A stretch of DNA of 63,544 bases, from contig CANLII010000011.1 in NCBI GenBank assembly GCA_947491315.1, positions 1 through 63,544 on the forward strand, in the 5' to 3' direction. The notes under the pieces are model-generated. The model was not told the DNA's origin and ran no database searches. It saw only the letters and a program-made list of their open reading frames with translations. Origin of the DNA: Ignavibacteria bacterium (lineage in GTDB: Bacteria; Bacteroidota; Ignavibacteria; Kapaibacteriales; UBA961). The position numbers and the translations under genes are program-made. How positions within the stretch are numbered: position 1 is the stretch's first letter; each line of letters begins with the position of its first letter. Below, piece after piece: positions 37,643 through 46,777 of this stretch.

Positions 37643-38169
37643 CAATTGTTCATTCCTTTTTCTGGAAATGGAGGCAGTGGCGTGGAACCTGGAATTCCCA
37701 TTACTGGAAAATCCTTCCGCAATGGATATAATGGCTCACCGGTCTCGGGATCCACAAAATCTTCCGGCATATAAAAACGGCGGAGATCGGGATGTCCTTC
37801 AAATATGACGCCATACATGTCATATGCTTCACGCTCATACCAATTGGCTGATTCCCAAACATCAACCATAGATGGACAGATGGGTTTCTTCTCTTGTACG
37901 ATAGATTTCACTCGCACGCGTGATGCAAATGGCAATGAGAGAAGGAAATACACCACTTCAAAGCGATCATTGCGCGTGGCCCTGTCGATGACAGTTGCAT
38001 CAATCAATTGATTGAATGATGACCGTTCATCATCTCTCAAAGCAGTGCATACCGCCAAGAGATCTTCTGACGGAACCAGCAATGTATATTCTCCATGATG
38101 TTCATGAAGTACTGCAGAAGGACAAATCCCTTTTGCAATATCGAGTAGCATTTCTTTTGTGACAGGCAT
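37642..38169 (-). CDS. nuoC: NADH-quinone oxidoreductase subunit C
   Basis: The 30-kDa peripheral-arm subunit of respiratory complex I. The signature WYEREAYDMYGVIFEGHPDLRR is followed by the FYMPEDF and PLRKDFP segments typical of the C-terminal end. The 175-aa length from ATG 38169 is normal, and an in-frame ATG at 38211 would add 14 residues. No other nuo gene lies in the window. Instead it sits between a membrane lipid hydroxylase and an unknown lipoprotein. It is not a fusion with nuoD. Confidence 0.92.
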   Translation of the reverse strand: MPVTKEMLLDIAKGICPSAVLHEHHGEYTLLVPSEDLLAVCTALRDDERSSFNQLIDATVIDRATRNDRFEVVYFLLSLPFASRVRVKSIVQEKKPICPSMVDVWESANWYEREAYDMYGVIFEGHPDLRRFYMPEDFVDPETGEPLYPLRKDFPVMGIPGSTPLPPFPEKGMNN

Positions 38170-38213
38170 AAGAGTCCTGTTTCTGCATTGTGAAGAAAAA
38201 CTGATTATCATTG

Positions 38214-38825
38214 TTAATGGGTTTCATCAGGCATTGTGGAGAATATTTTATCCCACAATGGACTGGAAACCCCAAAGCTTTTATGATCATCATGAAAATG
38301 ATGTTTCATGTGATAGGCTTGCATATAGCGACCTATTCTTCCGGCAAATTGGATGTGATGCACCGCAAAATGCATTCCATCATAGATCATATATCCAAAA
38401 AGAAAGCCAGAAAAAAAGACATTCCCCCATGGATTCGCAAAGAAGAAAAATGGGAGATACAGCAATCCTGCCAATGTAAGACTCACACCCAAAGGCATCA
38501 CAAGTCTTGTTGAATCCTTTGGATAATCATGATGAATACCATGAGTGAAATAATGAAACCTTTTTCCCCAATCTGTCCTTGGTTCATAATGGAACACAAA
38601 ACGATGAAGAACATATTCAAAGAGCGTCCAACACAATATGCCCGCAATGAAAAAAACAATCATTGAAAGACCAGACATTTGCCATGAGATTGCAATCAGC
38701 GCAATCGTGATTGGAACATACACAATGAATGGCATCATTGGATGCACATGTGAGAGTGCTTCAAGAATTGGATTCTTGAAAAGCTTCACTGTTTCATCCT
38801 TATTTGACACGAATTTTGAAGACAT
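38214..38825 (-). CDS. Fatty-acid 2-hydroxylase-like membrane di-iron hydroxylase (sterol desaturase superfamily)
   Basis: An integral membrane protein of 203 aa with four hydrophobic segments and the eight-His di-iron signature: EYVLHRFVFHYEP, FHYFTHGIHHDYPKD, HFAVHHI and YHMKHHFHDD. The PKDSTRLVMP segment right after the second His box is typical of FA2H/Scs7 enzymes, which 2-hydroxylate the N-acyl chain of ceramides. Related bacterial members hydroxylate other acyl lipids. A serine palmitoyltransferase and an OlsF-like ornithine-lipid synthase are encoded in this window, so either lipid could be the substrate. It lies between era and nuoC on the same strand. Confidence 0.85.
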   Translation of the reverse strand: MSSKFVSNKDETVKLFKNPILEALSHVHPMMPFIVYVPITIALIAISWQMSGLSMIVFFIAGILCWTLFEYVLHRFVFHYEPRTDWGKRFHYFTHGIHHDYPKDSTRLVMPLGVSLTLAGLLYLPFFFFANPWGNVFFSGFLFGYMIYDGMHFAVHHIQFAGRIGRYMQAYHMKHHFHDDHKSFGVSSPLWDKIFSTMPDETH

Positions 38826-38914
38826 ATATTAGGATGTCACATCGTGACTTGAATTCTTTTTGGATTTGCCGAAAGTGTGTTTAAGTGTTTTCGGACGGAG
38901 TGCAAAAATACGGT

Positions 38915-39805
38915 TTAATAGCCAAAAGAGCGCAAATAAGTGGATTTGTCGCGCCAATCTTCCCGAACTTTTACAAATAACTCAAGGAATACGGGCATTT
39001 CCAGATGATGTTCTATTTTTTTTCTAGAATCACTTCCAATTTGCTTAATCATGGAACCTTTTTCGCCAATCATGATTGCTTTTTGAGAGTCTTTCTCCAC
39101 AATAATATCAGCTGCGATATACCATTTACCCTTTCCTTTCTCCCGAAATTCTGCGATTGATACTTCGGTGGAATACGGAAGTTCCTCGCTCAATAATTCA
39201 AAAATACTTTCACGGATGAGTTCCGAAACAAAGAATCTCTGTGGCATCGTGCTGAGTAATTCAGGGTCATGATACATCGGGTTATCCGGCAAATGGGATT
39301 CCAAAACCCTCAATAGTTCAGGCACATTGTCAGAATTCTTTGCTGAAATGGGAAGAAATTCCTTGAACACACCTAATTCATCCAATGCTGAAACAAGCGG
39401 CAATGCTTGTTTTTTATCTGAAAGTGCATCCATTTTATTCAAAATAGCAATGCATGGCTTCTTCGTATTCTTGATTGCTTCGATAAATGGAGGTGTGAGA
39501 ACTTTTATGGCAGTTTCGGGTCTTGTGACATCAGCTATAACCACGATTATATCAGCACCGCTCAATGATTCTTCCACATAATGCATCATTGATTTATGAA
39601 GTTCATATCGAGGCTTGAGAACGCCGGGTGTATCGATGAATACCATTTGCACTTGTTCTTTGGTGTAAATACCCAGAACATTTTTGCGCGTGGTTTGTGG
39701 TTTTGAAGTTACTATAGATAATTTTTCACCTATAATAGCATTCATCAAAGTGGACTTGCCCACATTTGGTTTTCCGATTATGGCAATATATCCGGCTTTT
39801 GTCAT
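38915..39805 (-). CDS. era: GTPase Era
   Basis: A small GTPase for 16S rRNA 3'-end maturation and 30S assembly. The P-loop is GKPNVGKSTLMNAIIG, then SKPQTTRKNVLGI, the G3 DTPG in MVFIDTPGVLKPRYELH, and the G4 NKMD. The C-terminal KH domain contains GEKGSMIKQIGSDSRKKIEH and ends VREDWRDKSTYLRSFGY, the standard Era tail. The start at ATG 39805 gives 296 aa, while the upstream extension has no family match. It is the first gene of the run that ends with lepA. Confidence 0.96.
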   Translation of the reverse strand: MTKAGYIAIIGKPNVGKSTLMNAIIGEKLSIVTSKPQTTRKNVLGIYTKEQVQMVFIDTPGVLKPRYELHKSMMHYVEESLSGADIIVVIADVTRPETAIKVLTPPFIEAIKNTKKPCIAILNKMDALSDKKQALPLVSALDELGVFKEFLPISAKNSDNVPELLRVLESHLPDNPMYHDPELLSTMPQRFFVSELIRESIFELLSEELPYSTEVSIAEFREKGKGKWYIAADIIVEKDSQKAIMIGEKGSMIKQIGSDSRKKIEHHLEMPVFLELFVKVREDWRDKSTYLRSFGY

Positions 39806-39907
39806 ATGCAATCTCACAATGATTCTATTCTCATTCCACAATAGTCGATATAAATGAGCACTTCGAAATTACCATTTCTTCGCATAAATGTTGTTATCTG
39901 CGATTTA

Positions 39908-41749
39908 TTACTTTCCGCCCTTAGACTGCATGATTCCGGGAATATAGAATCGTTCCACATATTCTCTGACCATTCGAGTTGAGGAAAAACGAGGTCCTAG
40001 ATGAAAAATGGAGGACTTCATGAGCATGCTCCACTCATCATTGGAATTTCGAGAAAAATACTTTGGAAGGATCTCATGTTCCAGCACATAATACAGTGCA
40101 TTGGATTCTATTTTATCCTGATCTTCAGTTGATGGTGGATATTGAGCATAAGGAATCTCGAATCCCACATTCGGTGCATATGCTTCATCCCACCATCCAT
40201 CGGAAATACTGCAATGTACACATCCATTGAGCGCAGCTTTCATGCCTGATGTACCACTTGCCTCCAATGGTCTGCGTGGTGTATTAAGCCAAATATCACA
40301 TCCTTGAACCATTGACTTTGCCAATGCAATGTCATAGTCCTCAATCAATACAACCGATGACTGTAAATCATGCTGTTGTATCAGATCATGTATATGCTTA
40401 ATGATAGCTTTCGCTTCATGATCATCCGGATGCGCTTTTCCTGCAATCACAAGATATACTTTCCCCAATGCATGTTTCAAAATTCGTTGCAATGATCCAA
40501 TATCCATGAATGGCAGATATGCTCTTTTATACATTGCAAATCTTCTCGCATAACCGATATAGAGTCCATTCGGATCTAATTCTATTGACCTTTCTGATTG
40601 AGCCGACCGAACTTGCAAAGTTGCAATCATGGATTTTTTTTGGGAATCATGTGCATGAAAGAGTTCATCCTTGGATAATTCCATAATTCCTGACCAAGAT
40701 TCAATTGATTCCGGATATTGTCTCCATGAATCTCCTATTTTCTGATCAAATAATTCAGCCAAATGTTCACCGATCCATGATTGCGTATGAATGCCATTTG
40801 TTATGGAAGTTATTTGTTTGGAATTTGTTGAGATGCCTTTCCACATTTCTCTTGCGATTTCTCCATGCAAAGCACTTACTGCATTGCATGCTCCAGCGAT
40901 CTTCAATGCAAAAGCCGACATTGAGAATAGATGAGATTCTGTATTCGGAGATTTTCCAAGTTCGATGAATTCATCCATTGACAAGTGTAAGTCCATACAA
41001 TGAGAAGCAAGATATTGTTTGATTATATCATTCGTGAACACCTCATTGCCGGCGCTTATCGGTGTATGTGTCGTGAACAATAAACGAGATTGAATCCGAT
41101 TGATCACTTCATGAAAGGTCTCACTCTGTTTGTTCATTTCATGCGCAATGAGTTCGGTAAAAGCAAATGCGGAATGTCCTTCATTGATATGTAGAAATTC
41201 CGGTAAAAGATTCATCACATTGAGAGCTTTCATTCCTCCTATTCCGAGAAGAATTTCTTGTTTTAGTCTATGCTCTCTACCTCCATGATATAATCTGTCT
41301 GTTATCTTCATCAGCTCTATTTCATGGGCATTCTCTTCATGATATGTATCAAGGAGAAATAATGTTGTACACCCGATCTTCGCCTCATATACTTTGACTA
41401 TTGCATTGCCTTCAGGAAATGCAACTTGAACCGTAAGGGGATGTCCGGATTCATCAAATACCGGTGTCAATGGTAGTTGATCAATGTGAACATGTTCAAA
41501 GAAGTCTCTTTGATTTCCGGATTGATCAATTGTTTGATGTGGACTTCCCTCATGATACAAAAGACCAATACCAATCATTGGCAAACCCAAATCTGATGAA
41601 GATTTAAGATGATCCCCAGCCAATATTCCCAAGCCACCGGCATATTGATGCATTGACTGCGAACAACCGAATTCCAAGGAGAAATATGCTATCATTGAAG
41701 ATTGTAATTCAAGATTATCTTCAAAGGATTGGTTTAGTGTCAGATTCAT
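39908..41749 (-). CDS. glgP: Alpha-glucan phosphorylase (GT35)
   Basis: Releases glucose-1-phosphate from glycogen or maltodextrin with PLP as cofactor. The N-terminal FSLEFGCSQSMHQYAGGLGILAGDHLKSSSDLG matches the bacterial AgpA-like subgroup (motif at about residues 24-56). The middle holds HTPISAGNEVF and TSITNGIHTQSWIGEHL. The PLP-lysine segment is EASGTSGMKAALNG. At 613 aa it lacks the longer insertions of about 850-aa members. No glycogen synthase or branching enzyme is adjacent, and the gene appears monocistronic. Confidence 0.93.
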   Translation of the reverse strand: MNLTLNQSFEDNLELQSSMIAYFSLEFGCSQSMHQYAGGLGILAGDHLKSSSDLGLPMIGIGLLYHEGSPHQTIDQSGNQRDFFEHVHIDQLPLTPVFDESGHPLTVQVAFPEGNAIVKVYEAKIGCTTLFLLDTYHEENAHEIELMKITDRLYHGGREHRLKQEILLGIGGMKALNVMNLLPEFLHINEGHSAFAFTELIAHEMNKQSETFHEVINRIQSRLLFTTHTPISAGNEVFTNDIIKQYLASHCMDLHLSMDEFIELGKSPNTESHLFSMSAFALKIAGACNAVSALHGEIAREMWKGISTNSKQITSITNGIHTQSWIGEHLAELFDQKIGDSWRQYPESIESWSGIMELSKDELFHAHDSQKKSMIATLQVRSAQSERSIELDPNGLYIGYARRFAMYKRAYLPFMDIGSLQRILKHALGKVYLVIAGKAHPDDHEAKAIIKHIHDLIQQHDLQSSVVLIEDYDIALAKSMVQGCDIWLNTPRRPLEASGTSGMKAALNGCVHCSISDGWWDEAYAPNVGFEIPYAQYPPSTEDQDKIESNALYYVLEHEILPKYFSRNSNDEWSMLMKSSIFHLGPRFSSTRMVREYVERFYIPGIMQSKGGK

Positions 41750-41792
41750 TGCTGATGCTTCAATTTGAGATTATAGAATCAGAATACATATA

Positions 41793-41832
41793 GAAAAAAA
41801 TGCCTGCATAATCATGAGAAAATGCAGGCATC
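41793..41832 (-). terminator. Rho-independent terminator after the cyclophilin genes
   Basis: Stem ATGCCTGCAT / ATGCAGGCAT with a 12-nt loop, followed on the minus strand by seven T. It ends the spt-ppi-ppi unit. Confidence 0.85.
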
Positions 41833-41852
41833 TAATGAGACTACAATCTATA

Positions 41853-42473
41853 TCAGGATTTTTTCTTCACTGTCATGGATTTGATAATGACAGGTTCACG
41901 AGGAGTGCTACCATTCAAAGGAGTAGCCGCGATTTTCATGACGACATCCATGCCTTCGGTTACTTTACCAAACATTGTATAACTTTTTGGAAGACCCAAG
42001 TCTTCAAGACAAATAAAGAATTGACTTGTATTGGTATTGGGCCCACGATTCGCCATTGCGAGTACGCCTTTTGCATATCCAATTTGAAAACTTTTAGTGG
42101 TTGGGAATAATTCATCTTCGAAGTCAGCACCATAGATGCTTTCTCCGCCTGTACCCCATTGACTTTTAAGAGCTTCGTCTTTCGTTTTTGAATCACCGGC
42201 TTGAATCACAAATCCGGGTACGACGCGATGAAAAAGAATTCCATCATAAAAGTTCTTCTCGGCAAGACCGACAAAATTATCTACGGTTTTTGGTACATCT
42301 TGGCCATAAAGACCGATTGTTACCGGGCCATGATTTGTGTTCATGATCACGATATGTGTGATTGTTGGTTCTTGATTTGTCATCACGACTGATTGCGCTC
42401 CTGCAAATTGTGCCGAGAATGTCATTGCAATGATCATCATCGACAAGGTAAATAAATTCATTGTGGTTTTCAT
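41853..42473 (-). CDS. Exported cyclophilin-type peptidyl-prolyl isomerase (copy 2)
   Basis: A signal peptide (about 1-26) precedes a single cyclophilin domain. Key segments are GILFHRVVPGFVIQAGDSKT with the catalytic Arg, FEDELFP, GVLAMANRGPNTNTSQFFICL and MFGKVTEGMDVV. It presumably catalyses proline isomerisation during folding of exported proteins in the periplasm. It follows the other cyclophilin gene by 27 bp. The two share family motifs but are only moderately alike, so the duplication is not recent. Confidence 0.92.
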   Translation of the reverse strand: MKTTMNLFTLSMMIIAMTFSAQFAGAQSVVMTNQEPTITHIVIMNTNHGPVTIGLYGQDVPKTVDNFVGLAEKNFYDGILFHRVVPGFVIQAGDSKTKDEALKSQWGTGGESIYGADFEDELFPTTKSFQIGYAKGVLAMANRGPNTNTSQFFICLEDLGLPKSYTMFGKVTEGMDVVMKIAATPLNGSTPREPVIIKSMTVKKKS

Positions 42474-42500
42474 GGGAACTCCAATGGTGATAATATGAAA

Positions 42501-43076
42501 TTACTTTTTACTGATTTTCATGGTAACAATTTGATTCGGTCTTTCTGTCTTTTCATCTCTTGGTGCATTGGCAATGATATCAACAATATCCATGCCTATG
42601 AGAACTTTTCCGAAAGCGGAATATTCTCCATCCAAAAATTCGGAATCTTTAACGCAAATGAAAAACTGGGAATCCGCACTATTGATATCTTCGCCTCTGG
42701 CTGCTGAGAGTGTGCCACGGACATGTGAATAGGCATTGAACTCGGCAGGAACCTTCTTTTGATCGGGTCTTCCAAAGCCCCAAGTTTCAGGTCCTTTTGA
42801 CGAATCTTTACTATTTGGATCTCCACCTTGAATCATGAATTCGGGATCAATGCGATGGAATTTGGTTCCATCATAAAATGAACTCATTACCAAGCTGTCG
42901 AAATTCGCACAATGTTTTGGTGCCAATTCAGGAAATGTTTCGATGATGATTTCACCGAGAAGCATAGTTCCTTGTTGTACTTGAATAACATAAGTAGGAT
43001 TCTTTCCGGAATCTTCTGATGAAACAACTGTGGAAATAATACTCATGAAGAAAAGTATGGAAATGACTGATTTCAT
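42501..43076 (-). CDS. Exported cyclophilin-type peptidyl-prolyl isomerase (copy 1)
   Basis: A signal peptide (about 1-20) and a cyclophilin domain: YDGTKFHRIDPEFMIQGGDP, VPAEFNAYSHVRGTLSAARG, SADSQFFICVKDSEFLDGEY and AFGKVLIGMDIVD. The insertion SKDSSKGPETWGFGRPDQKK is a typical loop of the loop-containing bacterial subgroup. Periplasmic folding helper by inference. It starts 14 bp after the stop of the serine palmitoyltransferase gene, so all three are likely one transcript. Confidence 0.92.
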   Translation of the reverse strand: MKSVISILFFMSIISTVVSSEDSGKNPTYVIQVQQGTMLLGEIIIETFPELAPKHCANFDSLVMSSFYDGTKFHRIDPEFMIQGGDPNSKDSSKGPETWGFGRPDQKKVPAEFNAYSHVRGTLSAARGEDINSADSQFFICVKDSEFLDGEYSAFGKVLIGMDIVDIIANAPRDEKTERPNQIVTMKISKK

Positions 43077-43090
43077 GGTGCAATGATAGA

Positions 43091-44284
43091 TTAAGAAATC
43101 AAACCTAATTCTTTGCCAACTTCGGCAAACACTTCGAGTATTTTTTCAAGATGTTCATCTTCATGGGAAGCCATATAACTTGTGCGCATCATACTCATAT
43201 TTGGTGGCACTCCGGGCGGAACGAATGCATTAACAAAAACACCTTTGTCATACAATTTTCTCCAGAAAATTAGTGCGGTGTCGACATCACCAACGATGAT
43301 GGGTACAATACCGGTGGGACTATGGTAGACATTGAAACCGAGTTCCGCGAATCCTTTTCTCATTTTATCGGAATTTGAAATGAGTTTTGTAACGAGCTCA
43401 GGTTGTTCTTGGAGAATTTCAAGTGCAACCAATGCTGCGGCGCAAGATGCGGGTGTTGGGCTCGCACTAAAAATCAGTGCCGGAGAATGATGTTTCAAGT
43501 AATTGATAACGCGTTCAGGACCTGCTACGAATCCTCCGAGAGAAGCAAATGACTTGGAGAAAGTACCCATCGTGAGATCTGTTTTATGGGTCAAATTATA
43601 GAGTGATGCTGTGCCTCTTCCGCCCTCACCAATGACGCCGGTTGCATGCGCATCATCCACAAGAACTCTTGCACCATACTTTTCAGCCATTTCAATGATT
43701 CCGGGTAATTCAACCACTTCACCTGAAACAGAGAATACACCATCGGTTACAATCAATTTTCCTGCACTATCAGGTATGCGTTTCAGTGTTTTTTCCAAGT
43801 CTTCGATATCATTGTGCTTATAGCGAACGAATTCTGCGAATCCACCTTTGGCAAGCATTGCACCATTGATAATACATGCATGGTTTTCTTTGTCGGAAAT
43901 CACATAATCGCCTTTGCTGACTAAACCGCTGATTACACCAAGCGCAGTTTGATAACCTGTTGAGTACAAAAGGCAAGATTCATATCCAAGAAATTTTGCC
44001 AAAGCTTCTTCGAGGCGAATATGAAGGTCGATTGTACCTGTCAGATATCTTGAGCCGGAGCAACCTGTACCATATTTATTAATTGCATCAATAGCGGCTT
44101 GTCTTACTCTTGGATGAGCTGTCAGACCGAGATAATTATTCGAGCCGGCCATGATGACTTTACGGCCTTCGATGGAAACAACAGGACCTTCGTTTTCCTG
44201 AATTTCACGGAAATATGGGTAAAGACCCAATGCTTTCACTTCATCAGCTCTTGTAAAATCAATACATCTTTGAAAAAGATCCAT
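43091..44284 (-). CDS. spt: Serine palmitoyltransferase (alpha-oxoamine synthase family)
   Basis: A PLP enzyme of 397 aa that condenses serine with a long acyl-CoA to 3-ketosphinganine, the first step of sphingolipid synthesis. Visible are [40 protein letters not shown], stacking His135 in [25 protein letters not shown] (Asp210, His213) and PLP-Lys244 in [11 protein letters not shown]. The tail [20 protein letters not shown] is characteristic of Bacteroidota Spt, as opposed to Kbl or BioF paralogues. Kbl or BioF activity cannot be fully excluded from sequence alone, but no tdh or bio genes are near. It heads a unit with two exported cyclophilins. Confidence 0.82.
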   Translation of the reverse strand: MDLFQRCIDFTRADEVKALGLYPYFREIQENEGPVVSIEGRKVIMAGSNNYLGLTAHPRVRQAAIDAINKYGTGCSGSRYLTGTIDLHIRLEEALAKFLGYESCLLYSTGYQTALGVISGLVSKGDYVISDKENHACIINGAMLAKGGFAEFVRYKHNDIEDLEKTLKRIPDSAGKLIVTDGVFSVSGEVVELPGIIEMAEKYGARVLVDDAHATGVIGEGGRGTASLYNLTHKTDLTMGTFSKSFASLGGFVAGPERVINYLKHHSPALIFSASPTPASCAAALVALEILQEQPELVTKLISNSDKMRKGFAELGFNVYHSPTGIVPIIVGDVDTALIFWRKLYDKGVFVNAFVPPGVPPNMSMMRTSYMASHEDEHLEKILEVFAEVGKELGLIS

Positions 44285-44388
44285 ACTATACCTTATTCGA
44301 TTTGCTCAATTATAATCAGTTGAATGCTATGAAATTACTCAATTTATGGCATTATTCATAGCAAAGCGGTCAAGATTGACCATGCTTA

Positions 44389-45966
44389 CTATTCAGAATC
44401 AATAAATACGGGTTCTGAAATTTTTCCATATTTATCCACGGCATGAACCATTGCTGAGAATGGTTTTGACTTCTCTTTTGGTCTAATCGAAAATTTCTGA
44501 TTGGAGTTGAATCCATCTTTTGCTTCAAAATCTGCTCTCAGGTCTTCTACAATTACATTTTTTGCTGTACCTTCAACAAAGATGATTTTACAACTATTTG
44601 GTTTCCAATCATGCTTGCCAAAAGATCTTACAGACACTTCCACTTGTCCCTGTTTATTTGTTTTTCCGAATATCTGAGGAGGATCGAATGATCTAATTCG
44701 AATCGAATACGATTTCCCTATCAATTTACCATTCACCAATCTTTCGAAATAAACCACTGTCCCGGTATCCTCTATATCCGGTTTAAAAGCAAATGGTTTT
44801 CCTTGCTGATTATCCTCTAATATTCTTTGAGAATTTTTCAAAATTGCTCGTGCATTCATATTAATGGATGGTGGCATTTGAGGGTCAAATTTGTACGCAA
44901 TATATGGATACATGAAACTGGGAATTTGTGGATCATTCAATTTTTTTGGATCAATAATGAATTCTGTTGTAACTTCTTTATTGTCATATCTTCTTTTGCC
45001 TGTCACAGTAACAGTCATTGCATTGCTTGCCGGAGCTATACCTCCAACGATTATTTCTCCTGGGCGAATTTCCGTTAGATAAGCAGTTCCTGACATATCT
45101 TTACTATTGTGTACTACTTTCACAACCGGCTTTTCTGCATAATCATTTGGGGTATAAATTCCTTGCACAAAAATCTTGTTTTGCCATTCTTGATAGGCCA
45201 TGACTTCCATTTTGGAATCGCGAGACTGAAGGGTAAATTCTTGTTCTATGACCGGCACACCAAACTTCTGTCCATTTACATCGGCAATTGCCGGTGCAGG
45301 TTGCTGTTGGATTTGTGAGGGTTGAAATATCATGCGCGTGAAAGTGGTTTCAGCGGGCATATACACAATTTTTGGAGGCGCTTCACCCAGTCCTTCTGTC
45401 AAGATTGATATACTGAAGCGTGCTTCAGTTTGCAAGGTTGCATTGGTACTTTTAAGCAATTGTTGCAGTTCAGGATTTTTTCCACTGATGAATGGCTTTG
45501 CTTTTGCTTTCACAATAACAATATAACTCAATGATTTATTCAATGAAGAAAGCATTGAAATTGGAGGATGCCATGAAAAGAAGACAAGTTTTTTTGTTGA
45601 ATCATAGACAATGCTAAAATGCTCTCCCTCTTTGGAGGTCACTTGTATCACTTCATCATTATTTTGATCCTCGACATTGCATTCGAATGTAATGTCACTG
45701 ACATTACCTGTTAAGAGTAAGACATTCGATGTATCGAGTTGTAGAATTGACGCACCTGTTGAATCCGTCGTAATTCTACTGAGGAGAGAGTTTTTCTCAG
45801 GCAACAATGAAAATGACTGCTGAAATAATGCCGTGATTGCATCTACGGCTTCGGTTGACTTCTGCTCTTGCTTCCCTGGCAAGAGAAGAATGAGCGCGGA
45901 AAGATAGAGAACAAAATAAATTTCTGATCCTCTTCTTCTACCGGATTTATTCACCTTTATGGACAT
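44389..45966 (-). CDS. gldM: GldM/PorM-like type IX secretion motor protein
   Basis: A 525-aa protein with a single N-terminal membrane helix preceded by basic residues (GRRRGSEIYFVLYLSALILLL), matching the GldM N-terminal layout, and a large beta-rich periplasmic part (about 40-525). A proline-containing GldM-like D3/D4 style end is visible (FGVPVIEQEFTLQSRDSKME, GGIAPASNAMTVTVTGKRRY, EDLRADFEAKDGFNS). GldM forms the periplasmic shaft driven by GldL in T9SS and gliding motility. The ATG overlaps the gldL stop by 20 bp. The sequence is divergent, and the call rests on topology, position after a GldL-like gene and the presence of T9SS cargo. Confidence 0.75.
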   Translation of the reverse strand: MSIKVNKSGRRRGSEIYFVLYLSALILLLPGKQEQKSTEAVDAITALFQQSFSLLPEKNSLLSRITTDSTGASILQLDTSNVLLLTGNVSDITFECNVEDQNNDEVIQVTSKEGEHFSIVYDSTKKLVFFSWHPPISMLSSLNKSLSYIVIVKAKAKPFISGKNPELQQLLKSTNATLQTEARFSISILTEGLGEAPPKIVYMPAETTFTRMIFQPSQIQQQPAPAIADVNGQKFGVPVIEQEFTLQSRDSKMEVMAYQEWQNKIFVQGIYTPNDYAEKPVVKVVHNSKDMSGTAYLTEIRPGEIIVGGIAPASNAMTVTVTGKRRYDNKEVTTEFIIDPKKLNDPQIPSFMYPYIAYKFDPQMPPSINMNARAILKNSQRILEDNQQGKPFAFKPDIEDTGTVVYFERLVNGKLIGKSYSIRIRSFDPPQIFGKTNKQGQVEVSVRSFGKHDWKPNSCKIIFVEGTAKNVIVEDLRADFEAKDGFNSNQKFSIRPKEKSKPFSAMVHAVDKYGKISEPVFIDSE

Positions 45967-46759
45967 AACCCTTGACCACTGTATCTGCGATGATTTTTTC
46001 CAATTCTCTTCGAACTGCAAATTCTATTTCTTCTTTTCTGAGTTCTTGAGCTGATTTAGATAGTGATTCCACTATGGCATTGAATGACTTGAATTGTTCA
46101 CCGGTTTGCTTCATTATCTCTATGAGTTCCGGATTGGGAGCAATTGCTTGTGCAGCTATTTGCACAGAATCTCTTGTCGTAGAAATCAAGGCTTCTTGCC
46201 TCATGCTCATTTCTTGCATTGCATCTGTAATTTGTTCAAAACGAACAGCCATTGCGGCATAATCTCTGGAAATTTCTCCCACTTCTCTGAGTAATTCTGA
46301 AAATTCCCTGCTTCTTTGAGCATTGGTATGTTCATCACCTTCATCTTCATCAAGTGGTGAAAAATACATGATGAAGAACATCATGCAAAGGAGAATAGCT
46401 TCTAGTGAAATACTGGAAACAACCATCCAGTCTGGAATTGAATCATATATTCTTCTTAATCCAACGGTAAAAAGGAGAATAGCCGCTCCAAAATACACAA
46501 ATGAATTGATGGTAGAATAGTAGAATCTATTGATGATTTCCTGCAACCATAATGAGGTTCCAGACATTGTACCAAGAGGATATAAAATACTCACCTCTTG
46601 CACGGAAAATCTCTTTAATTCCGTTTCTTTGGTACATATTCTCCACAAGAGCATTGTGGCTGAAAACGAACTCATTTGTCTTTCGAATCGCAATTCGCGA
46701 AAGATATCACGAATGACTGAACGGCCTTCAAGAGTGGCAAGTGTTGATAATTCTCTCAT
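45947..46759 (-). CDS. gldL: GldL/PorL-like type IX secretion motor protein with N-terminal extension
   Basis: Two membrane helices lie at about 84-102 (FVYFGAAILLFTVGL) and 112-132. The second carries the conserved acidic residue in ISLEAILLCMMFFIMYFSP, which aligns with GLSTEALIF...F of GldL, where the Glu is essential for the proton-driven motor. A long cytosolic coiled-coil tail follows (about 140-270). The ATG at 46759 has an AGGA site 7-10 bases upstream and lies 18 bp after the preceding gene. This gives about 65 residues before the usual GldL start (an internal ATG at 46567 would fit the family). The two genes gldL-gldM overlap as in canonical T9SS operons. Confidence 0.78.
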   Translation of the reverse strand: MRELSTLATLEGRSVIRDIFRELRFERQMSSFSATMLLWRICTKETELKRFSVQEVSILYPLGTMSGTSLWLQEIINRFYYSTINSFVYFGAAILLFTVGLRRIYDSIPDWMVVSSISLEAILLCMMFFIMYFSPLDEDEGDEHTNAQRSREFSELLREVGEISRDYAAMAVRFEQITDAMQEMSMRQEALISTTRDSVQIAAQAIAPNPELIEIMKQTGEQFKSFNAIVESLSKSAQELRKEEIEFAVRRELEKIIADTVVKGYVHKGE

Positions 46760-46777
46760 GGAGTATTCCTAATGGAT

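Noticed and set aside
43091-44284. 2-amino-3-ketobutyrate CoA ligase (Kbl) or BioF
   Set aside because: The [13 protein letters not shown] and [12 protein letters not shown] segments fit Bacteroidota serine palmitoyltransferase better, and no threonine dehydrogenase or biotin genes are near. Some doubt remains.
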